This document shows positions 1-4,757 of a stretch of 12,680 nt of DNA, one piece after another. Within the stretch, counting starts at the first letter, position 1; every line of letters begins with the position of its first letter. A model generated the notes under the pieces. The model was not told the origin of the DNA. It did no database searches and saw nothing but the letters and a program-made list of their open reading frames with translations. Made by a program: the position numbers and the translations under genes. Origin of the DNA: Lentisphaerota bacterium (GTDB lineage: Bacteria > Verrucomicrobiota > Kiritimatiellia > JAAZAB01); the NCBI GenBank assembly GCA_016182435.1, contig JACPGN010000079.1, forward strand, positions 1 to 12,680. The letters are read 5' to 3'.

Positions 1-44
1 AAGTGTGGTTCCATGTCTTCTTATGCAATTTACACCTTTGGTCT

Positions 45-118
45 GTCATTCCCGCGCAAGCGGGAATCCAGATCAGGCTCTCTACTACTCCTGGATTCCC
101 GATTAGATCGGGAATGAC
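45..118. repeat. Compound palindrome with ATTCCCG/CGGGAAT hairpins (dRS3-like)
   Basis: Two alternative folds are visible. Fold one has two short hairpins: ATTCCCGC (48-55) with GCGGGAAT (60-67), and ATTCCCGAT (95-103) with ATCGGGAAT (107-115). Fold two is one long hairpin, with GTCATTCCCG (45-54) pairing CGGGAATGAC (109-118) outside and GGGAATCCAG (62-71) pairing CTGGATTCCC (91-100) inside. The ATTCCC-n-GGGAAT core resembles the dRS3 repeats known from Neisseria and similar units seen in many bacteria. That resemblance is from memory and not from a search. Confidence 0.7.
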
Positions 119-131
119 GTACTGAATAAAC

Positions 132-162
132 TTGCCCATAAACAAAATCCGACAGTTATAGT
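132..162 (+). promoter_or_regulatory. Weak candidate sigma-70-type promoter for the aldolase gene
   Basis: TTGCCC (132-137) and TATAGT (157-162) are separated by 19 nt and lie about 70 nt upstream of the aldolase start. The spacing is longer than ideal and the -35 match is modest. It is listed only because it is the best match in the short upstream region. Confidence 0.2.
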
Positions 163-230
163 TACAACCACACTTTTCAAGACAGACCTACAAATGTAAA
201 GAAGCGTTTGACTCACTTCACTGGTGGGCC

Positions 231-1025
231 ATGATGGGCAAACATATTCGCTTAGAGCGGATTATTAACCGCGATACGCGGCGCACGGTCATCGTGCCCA
301 TGGATCACGGCGTAACCATCGGCCCCATCCGGGGCATTGAGAACATGCGCGACATGGTGAACGCCGCGGCGGAGGGCGGGGCCAACGCCGTACTGGGCCA
401 TCTGGGCTTGCCGCTCCACGGGCATCGGCGGCACGGCAAGGATATCGGGCTCATTCTACACCTTTCCGGCAGTACGGTGTGGAGCCCCGACCCGAACGCC
501 AAGGTGCTGGTTAACACGGTCGAAAACGCCGTAAAGTTTGGCGCCGATGGCGTCAGCGTGCACGTTAATCTCGGCGCGGCCAACGAGGCCGAGATGCTCA
601 AGGATTTCGGCGAGGTGGCGGTGAAGTGCATCGAATGGGGTATGCCGCTCCTGGCCATGATGTACACCCGCGGCGCGAAATTCAAATCGGAGTCCGACCC
701 CGCCGGCGTGCGGCACGCCGCCCGTATTGCCGCCGAACTCGGCGCCGACATCGTCAAAGTCAATTATACCGGCTCGCCGAAAACGTTTGCCCCCGTAGTG
801 GCCGGCTGCCCCATCCCGGTGGTCATTGCCGGCGGCGAAAAATTGAAGGACGAACGCAAGGTGTTCCGCATGATCCGCGAGGCGCTGGATGTCGGCGCCG
901 CCGGCGTGGCGGTCGGCCGCAACGCCTTTGGCCATGCCGCTCCCGTGGCCATGATCCGGGCCATCTGCGCCCTGATCCATAAGAACGCTTCGATCAATAA
1001 CGCCGAGCGCCTCTTGCGCCGGTAA
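231..1025 (+). CDS. Class I aldolase of the ADH synthase / DhnA family (2-amino-3,7-dideoxy-D-threo-hept-6-ulosonate synthase-like)
   Basis: This 264-aa TIM-barrel aldolase is of normal length for COG1830. Family enzymes use a Schiff-base lysine. In archaea ADH synthase joins aspartate semialdehyde to a deoxy-ketohexose phosphate at the head of an alternative route to 3-dehydroquinate; close relatives act as fructose-bisphosphate aldolases. Visible features are the MDHG motif with Asp25, the MMYTRG segment with Tyr145, the Schiff-base candidate Lys176 in DIVKVNYTG, and the phosphate-binding loops AGGEK (200-204) and VGRNAFG (228-234). The N-terminus MMGKHIRLERI matches the usual family start, so the first Met is chosen. 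No strong Shine-Dalgarno sequence is seen. It is the only plus-strand gene here and converges on the hypothetical gene at 1646-1182. Substrate choice between the hexose bisphosphate and the ADH reaction cannot be decided from sequence alone. Confidence 0.88.
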   Translation: MMGKHIRLERIINRDTRRTVIVPMDHGVTIGPIRGIENMRDMVNAAAEGGANAVLGHLGLPLHGHRRHGKDIGLILHLSGSTVWSPDPNAKVLVNTVENAVKFGADGVSVHVNLGAANEAEMLKDFGEVAVKCIEWGMPLLAMMYTRGAKFKSESDPAGVRHAARIAAELGADIVKVNYTGSPKTFAPVVAGCPIPVVIAGGEKLKDERKVFRMIREALDVGAAGVAVGRNAFGHAAPVAMIRAICALIHKNASINNAERLLRR

Positions 1026-1034
1026 CCGTTTTGG

Positions 1035-1186
1035 CGTAATCACTTAGAACGCGTGAAACAATTACCGAAGATCGCCGAAGCGGGGCTCGGCTCCTACATT
1101 TTCCCATCTATCATGGGGTTTTTGTAGGAGCGCTGCCCCGCCAGCGCGATGATTTTCTATTGTTTCACACCTTCCGAGGGATTACG
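1035..1186. repeat. 152-bp inverted repeat between convergent genes
   Basis: The two arms align without gaps about one axis. CGTAAT (1035-1040) pairs ATTACG (1181-1186), GTGAAACAAT (1053-1062) pairs ATTGTTTCAC (1159-1168), and CTCCTACA (1091-1098) pairs TGTAGGAG (1123-1130), with GC-rich matched stretches between. The centre can extend through CCCAT/ATGGG. Arms are about 70 nt and imperfect. The right end covers the TAA stop (1184-1182) of the minus-strand hypothetical gene. It could act as a bidirectional terminator for the two convergent genes or be a MITE-like insertion. Confidence 0.75.
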
Positions 1187-1646
1187 TTTTAGCCATTGCC
1201 AAGGTGTCAATTAATTGCTCTGGATCAAGACGGAACTGGGCGCCCTTGCCCTCATAAAACCCATGTGCGGCAATCAGGTGGATATTGAGATCGCTGAAGG
1301 TGATCTCAAGCCCGCGCGCCAGATTCCGCACAGTTGTATTGACTTTAGCCAACGCGCCCTTATCTCCGAACGGGCAGGGGAGATAGCCGCGTTCGGCCTC
1401 CACCCGCACCGCGAAATGCGGAGGCGCCGCCACGATCTCGCCTTGTCCCGGCCAGCCGGCTTGACGTAAGGCCCGCAGGCGCTTAGCCAGGCGCGCATGG
1501 GTCAGTCCCCGCCGCCGGACAGCGGCCGCATCCGTCCGAAGAATATCCTTTAAGCTCCGTTTGTCCGGCCCCAGGAATGCCCGGCGCGCGGCCGGGTCGG
1601 TTTGCAGAGCTTTCTCAATAGCAGCCAGTGAATCCGCTTTTTTCAT
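1182..1646 (-). CDS. Conserved-looking hypothetical protein, 154 aa
   Basis: I do not recognise a named family with certainty. The protein is soluble, with no signal peptide or membrane helix. Its N-terminal half is helical and basic (residues 15-65, rich in Arg, Ala and Leu). The C-terminal half ends in a segment around LNIHLIAAHGFYEGKGAQFR followed by LDPEQLIDTLA, which looks like the conserved tail of small hypothetical proteins in environmental bacteria; that is an impression from memory. The start is well supported by GAGGTGAG just upstream of the ATG. A 14-bp perfect palindrome sits upstream of that site. The stop codon lies inside the large inverted repeat. The gene is separated from the upstream reductase by a hairpin array and may be transcribed independently. 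Confidence 0.7.
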   Translation of the reverse strand: MKKADSLAAIEKALQTDPAARRAFLGPDKRSLKDILRTDAAAVRRRGLTHARLAKRLRALRQAGWPGQGEIVAAPPHFAVRVEAERGYLPCPFGDKGALAKVNTTVRNLARGLEITFSDLNIHLIAAHGFYEGKGAQFRLDPEQLIDTLAMAKT

Positions 1647-1649
1647 ATC

Positions 1650-1676
1650 TCACCTCAGCTTCATACATATATGTAT
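1650..1676 (-). promoter_or_regulatory. Strong ribosome-binding site and 14-bp AT palindrome upstream of the hypothetical gene
   Basis: On the minus strand GAGGTGAG lies a few bases before the ATG at 1646 and fixes the start. Just upstream is the perfect palindrome ATACATATATGTAT (1663-1676). Its AT-rich TATACATATATG reading could serve as a -10 region or as a binding site for a dimeric regulator. No clear -35 box is seen in the hairpin-rich DNA behind it. Confidence 0.45.
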
Positions 1677-1684
1677 AGGAATTT

Positions 1685-1826
1685 CCCGCCATAGGCGGGT
1701 CCGCCTCCGGCGGACAATCTTGCGGTTCTACCGAACCGCTACTACACCAGCATCCGTTGTAGTGGCCGTTCGATAGAACGGCAAAGTTGCCGAAGCCTAA
1801 TTCAGCGCTTGAGTCCACATCAAGCG
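1685..1826. repeat. Tandem array of six perfect hairpins downstream of the reductase gene
   Basis: Six consecutive stems are perfect: CCCGCC/GGCGGG (1685-1699), TCCGCC/GGCGGA (1700-1714), GCGGTTC/GAACCGC (1722-1739), ACTACA/TGTAGT (1741-1763), GCCGTTC/GAACGGC (1765-1782) and CGCTTGA/TCAAGCG (1806-1826). Loops are 3-4 nt in four of them and longer (11 and 7 nt) in the fourth and sixth. The last hairpin overlaps the TGA stop of the reductase. None is followed by a clear U-tract, so they do not look like classical intrinsic terminators. REP/BIME-like roles in protecting mRNA 3' ends are possible. Confidence 0.75.
1785..1802 (+). repeat. Short dispersed repeat, copy 1
   Basis: AGTTGCCGAAGCCTAATT recurs at 11253-11271 with one extra G. 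Both copies lie in intergenic DNA beside palindromic arrays, about 9.5 kb apart and in the same orientation. This suggests a shared repeat-family flank. Confidence 0.6.
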
Positions 1827-2887
1827 AACGCATCATAAAAGATGAGGTTATCGCTAACACCTTTTTCCCGGAGCACTTTGATACACGCCTGGATCATGGC
1901 CGGAGAGCCGCAGAGATAGGCTTCGCCGGGAAAGTGCTCTTCCAGGCGCCGCGCCAGGACGTCCGAAATAAGACCGGTTTCGCCGCGCCACTGGTCCTCG
2001 GGCAAGGGGGCGGAAAGCGCGGGAATAAATTGGAAATCCGGCAAGGTTTGCTCAAGCGTCGGCAGCTCATCCAGCAGCAGCAGATCGCGGCGCGCGCGCG
2101 CGCCGTAGAAATAGCGCACGCGGCGGCCAACCTTGCGGTCGCGCATATCCAGCAGGATGGAGCGCATGGGCGCCATGCCCGATCCGCCGGCCACCAGCAC
2201 CGCGAGGCGGTCGCTCTCCCGCAGGAAGAAGTCGCCATAGGGGCCGTGGAAAACGACCTGGTCATGCAGCTTGAGATACTTGAACACATAGGTCGTGCCG
2301 ATGCCGTTCAGGACCTGCTTGACTTCCAGTTCCAGCACGCCGCGTTGCGCCGGCGGCGAAGCAAGGGAATAAGCGCGGTAAGTAATCCGGCGCCCGGTGG
2401 CGTAAGCCGGAATGCGGAATTGGATATATTGTCCGGCCTTGAAATCCATATCTGGCGGTGACTTAAGCTGCATCGTGATTCCACGGATATCCGGGGTTAA
2501 GTCCTTGAGGGCGATGACTTCCGCCTTGTATTCGCGCGCGTGGAAGAAATCTTCGGGGATGGCCAGGCGCAGGTCGCGCTCGACTTTTACCTGGCAGGCC
2601 AGACGCTGTCCGGCCCGGCGCTCGCTGGCGCTTAAATGCTCTTCCTCGCGGGGCGATAGCGCATTGCTGGCGCCCGTTCGACTTTGCTCAGGGCTATTGC
2701 GGGCAGGCCCGCCATAGCCGGAGAGCACCTGAACCCGGCACAGCCCGCACAGTCCGTGCCCGCCGCAGGCGGAAGGGACAAAGATATTGTGCGTCTGCAG
2801 CGCCATCAGCAAGGATTGCCCGGTCGGCACGGCAAAAGCCGGCCGGTCATTGACGGTGATCTCTGCGGTTGTAGCTGGTTCAGGCAT
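1820..2887 (-). CDS. Soluble NqrF-like [2Fe-2S] / FAD / NAD(P)H oxidoreductase
   Basis: Taking the ATG at 2887 gives 355 aa; an in-frame TTG at 2908 preceded by purine-rich GGGAAGGGAAG would add seven residues. Order of domains (355-aa numbering): an N-terminal plant-type ferredoxin domain with cluster ligands Cys41, Cys47, Cys50 and Cys98; an FAD-binding barrel with RAYSLAS near 171-177; and an NAD-binding domain with GGSGMAP near 234-240 and YLCGSP near 324-329, ending in FYDAFA. This is the architecture of NqrF, the NADH-oxidising subunit of the sodium pump Na+-NQR. However, the N-terminal membrane helix of true NqrF is absent and no other nqr genes are present, so a soluble reductase feeding another acceptor is likely. 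An atypical insertion of about 19 residues lies between the third and fourth cluster cysteines and coincides with a palindromic repeat. Confidence 0.85.
   Translation of the reverse strand: MPEPATTAEITVNDRPAFAVPTGQSLLMALQTHNIFVPSACGGHGLCGLCRVQVLSGYGGPARNSPEQSRTGASNALSPREEEHLSASERRAGQRLACQVKVERDLRLAIPEDFFHAREYKAEVIALKDLTPDIRGITMQLKSPPDMDFKAGQYIQFRIPAYATGRRITYRAYSLASPPAQRGVLELEVKQVLNGIGTTYVFKYLKLHDQVVFHGPYGDFFLRESDRLAVLVAGGSGMAPMRSILLDMRDRKVGRRVRYFYGARARRDLLLLDELPTLEQTLPDFQFIPALSAPLPEDQWRGETGLISDVLARRLEEHFPGEAYLCGSPAMIQACIKVLREKGVSDNLIFYDAFA
2660..2719 (-). repeat. Palindrome-derived insertion inside the ferredoxin domain
   Basis: The DNA contains a 13-bp stem, GGCTATTGCGGGC (2692-2704) against GCCCGCCATAGCC (2707-2719), with a 2-nt loop and one mismatch. 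It adjoins CCCGTTCGACTTTGCTCAGG, which resembles a widespread bacterial repeat core (recalled, not searched). In frame it encodes YGGPARNSPEQSRTGASNA, a Gly/Ser/Asn-rich stretch not expected between cluster cysteines 3 and 4 of NqrF-type ferredoxin domains. Confidence 0.6.
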
Positions 2888-2982
2888 AGGCGGCCTTTGA
2901 GTTTGCAATTCTTCCCTTCCCTCCGTCGCCCGGGTTATGGAGGGCAGGCAGGGAGCGTTTCTTTGTTCGGACGTTCCCTTAA

Positions 2983-3112
2983 CCCAGCGCTGCGCACTGG
3001 GCTATGATATAGCACCCCTTTGGGGTGCATTGTCAGCAGGCCAAAGGCCTGCAACACTTGTCCTGCGTAGCCTCTGGCGAAGCAGGATCATAGCCTGGGG
3101 TGTAACCCCAGG
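2983..3112. repeat. Tandem array of six hairpins between the methyltransferase and reductase genes
   Basis: In order: CCCAG/CTGGG (2983-3001), GCTAT/ATAGC (3001-3013), GCACCCC/GGGGTGC with a TTT loop (3012-3028), GCAGGCC/GGCCTGC with an AAA loop (3036-3052), TCCTGC/GCAGGA (3061-3087) and CCTGGGGT/ACCCCAGG (3094-3112). Neighbouring stems share bases, so alternative folds compete. The array fills most of the 252-nt gap between the two minus-strand genes; I see no ORF in that gap. The fifth hairpin carries a motif related to the one near 11290-11310. Confidence 0.75.
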
Positions 3113-3139
3113 ACAAAATGTGTTGGCCAAAACATTCGT

Positions 3140-3985
3140 TCAATGTTTCCAGGCCACAATTACATCTTGGCCGGAGAGCGTGTGGGGCCGCCCGCACCAG
3201 GTTCCGTACCACGGCGGATGTTTCAAGATTAGCCCGGTCTGGGCGTAAAGCTCCAGAATGAATTGCTCCATAAAGCAGATGGCTGTTTCCGGGACGGCCG
3301 GATTCTCCGTGCGGTAGACGCCCTGCTCGCAGTAGAAATCAAATTGCGATTTGCCGGCCGCGGCCAACGCAGCGGCTTCAGCATTCCAGAGAAAGTAGGT
3401 GATGAGGCAGCGTCCGCCGGGTTTCAGGACCCGCGCAATTTCCGAGAGATATTGCCGCACTTCCTCCGGTAGCATGTGGGTGAAGACTGAGGACAAAAAC
3501 ACGAAATCAAACGAGGCGTCCGGAAAGGGAAAGCGATAAGCCTCTGCTGGATAGCGCCCTTTGGGGTTGTAGTGCCGATTGTAGACATCGGCGGCAAGAA
3601 AATGAAATGTCGGGAAGCGGGATGAAATTGCCGCGCGACACCACTCCACGCCGGAAGCCGCGATTTCAAAGCCTTCATAGCGGCCTTTCTCCGAGAGATA
3701 CTCTGTCAGCGCCGAGGCAATGCGGCCGCAGCCGCTACCGACTTCGAGAACGACCTCGTCCGGCGTGAGCGCAGCCAGCTCGATAAAGAAGCGCAGAAAA
3801 TCCCGGCCGGCGTCCTTATATTCCCGGATTCCGATAGTGCTGACGAACTTGGCGCGTAAGCGGCGGCGTGGCGTCAGCTCGTCGCGCGAGGCCCTTTCGC
3901 CAATTTCCATGACCAAATCGAGGAGAGTTCGTAGCCAGGATTTAAGGACCGGCGGCAGCCTGGTTCGGATGGCGCGAAAGCGCAT
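3140..3985 (-). CDS. Class I SAM-dependent methyltransferase, 281 aa
   Basis: The Rossmann-fold methyltransferase core is clear: motif I VLEVGSGCGR (79-88) for SAM binding, an acidic strand end around FEIAASGVEW (106-115), the DASFDFVFLSSVFTHM segment (156-171) typical of motif IV, and LKPGG (187-191). The first 70 residues are helical and Arg-rich and may select the substrate. The C-terminal part (212-281) contains several Tyr, Trp and Cys residues (CEQGVYRTE, HPPWYGTWCGRPH). The type resembles small-molecule, lipid or glycan-associated methyltransferases with the Methyltransf_11/25 fold; the substrate cannot be named. The start is supported by AGAGG 5 nt upstream of the ATG. It lies 106 nt after the bat operon end, separated by a three-hairpin repeat, so it may be co-transcribed. 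Confidence 0.85.
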   Translation of the reverse strand: MRFRAIRTRLPPVLKSWLRTLLDLVMEIGERASRDELTPRRRLRAKFVSTIGIREYKDAGRDFLRFFIELAALTPDEVVLEVGSGCGRIASALTEYLSEKGRYEGFEIAASGVEWCRAAISSRFPTFHFLAADVYNRHYNPKGRYPAEAYRFPFPDASFDFVFLSSVFTHMLPEEVRQYLSEIARVLKPGGRCLITYFLWNAEAAALAAAGKSQFDFYCEQGVYRTENPAVPETAICFMEQFILELYAQTGLILKHPPWYGTWCGRPHTLSGQDVIVAWKH

Positions 3986-4016
3986 AAGTGCCTCTGCTTT
4001 AACAGCTATTATTGAC

Positions 4017-4074
4017 GCCCGGTGAGGGCACCGGGCCTACAGCATTTTTTGTAGGCCGGGTCCCCTGACCCGGC
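4017..4074. repeat. Three interlocked hairpins after the BatE-like gene
   Basis: Perfect 8-bp stems occur in a row: GCCCGGTG/CACCGGGC (4017-4036), GGCCTACA/TGTAGGCC (4034-4057) and GCCGGGTC/GACCCGGC (4055-4074). The stems share ends, giving a cloverleaf-like or alternating fold. The CTACA...TGTAG centre recurs at 11199-11246. It fills the short gap between the BatE-like stop and the methyltransferase ribosome-binding site. A T-run lies in the middle loop on the plus strand, but no U-tract follows on the transcribed minus strand. Confidence 0.75.
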
Positions 4075-4091
4075 AGGATTGACAAAGGCGC

Positions 4092-4757
4092 CTATTTGCC
4101 GGCCGTAATTGCCGGGCTCAGATGGTAGCCGCGCATCGCGGTCTCCTGGTGCCACGAGGTCGCCGCGCTCGAGCCGAACAGGATCATGGCAATGGCCGCA
4201 AGAATCAGCACGGCGCGCACGGCACTGCGTTCGATCCCAATAAGCCGCAGGGTCAGCGCCACCCAGAAAATCGAAAAGGCCAGAGCGGCCACCATCGTGC
4301 GCGCGGCCGCCGGAAGATCGAAATGCCAGAAGAGCACCAGGCGGAACCAGGGCCATTGGACCGTCTCGCTATTCTGCTTGCGCGCCAGGGCGATTTTAAG
4401 ATTGTGACGCAGGTCAGCCTGGGCGCCGCCGAAACGTTCGGCGCGCTCAAACGCCGCAATGGCCGCATCAATCTGCCCGGCCTGCAACAGGGCGGTACCC
4501 AGGTTATAAAACAAGCTTCCATTGCGCACGCCGGAATCAACCAGTTTCTGATACGTCTGGGCCGCTTGCAGGTAGGCTGCCGGCGTGCGTGCGGCGGCCA
4601 GGCGCGCTTGAGCTTCGTTCCAAATGAAAGAGCGTTCGGGAGCGTCGAGGGCCCAGAGTGCCCGGCTTGATAGCAAGCTGCCGATTACAACCAAGGCCGG
4701 CAAATAAAGCCAAGCGATGGGAAGACGGAATTTCGGGTAATAAACGGCGATGTTCAT
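4092..4757 (-). CDS. batE: BatE-like TPR membrane protein, apparently lacking the C-terminal SH3 part
   Basis: This 221-aa protein has an N-terminal hydrophobic segment (about 13-35; signal or anchor), a TPR-like region (45-125, with YNLGTALLQAGQIDAAIAAF at 84-103 as the clearest repeat), and two membrane helices (about 152-172 and 178-198). It ends shortly after, in HLSPAITAGK. BatE proteins usually continue past the second helix with an SH3-like domain that begins with a similar strand, so the C-terminus looks cut short; a palindromic repeat lies just beyond the stop. Its ATG overlaps the BatD stop (ATGA), showing translational coupling. Bat systems are linked to aerotolerance and envelope stress in Bacteroides, Francisella and Leptospira, with unknown mechanism. 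The symbol rests on architecture and position. Confidence 0.75.
   Translation of the reverse strand: MNIAVYYPKFRLPIAWLYLPALVVIGSLLSSRALWALDAPERSFIWNEAQARLAAARTPAAYLQAAQTYQKLVDSGVRNGSLFYNLGTALLQAGQIDAAIAAFERAERFGGAQADLRHNLKIALARKQNSETVQWPWFRLVLFWHFDLPAAARTMVAALAFSIFWVALTLRLIGIERSAVRAVLILAAIAMILFGSSAATSWHQETAMRGYHLSPAITAGK

Larger units (their letters stand above)
1..175. repeat. 10-bp inverted terminal repeat pair enclosing a palindromic element
   Basis: AAGTGTGGTT at 1-10 is exactly complementary to AACCACACTT at 166-175. The pair encloses the dRS3-like palindrome at 45-118 and no ORF. This could be a small MITE-like non-autonomous element. The left edge lies at the window boundary, so it may extend further. 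No target-site duplication can be checked. Confidence 0.4.

Noticed and set aside
1787..2461. 224-codon plus-strand ORF
   Set aside because: Antisense to the NqrF-like reductase, whose cofactor motifs are unmistakable; no motif is recognisable in the plus-strand product.
4017..4074. Classical rho-independent terminator after the BatE-like gene
   Set aside because: On the transcribed minus strand no U-tract follows any of the hairpins; the T-run is in a loop and on the other strand.
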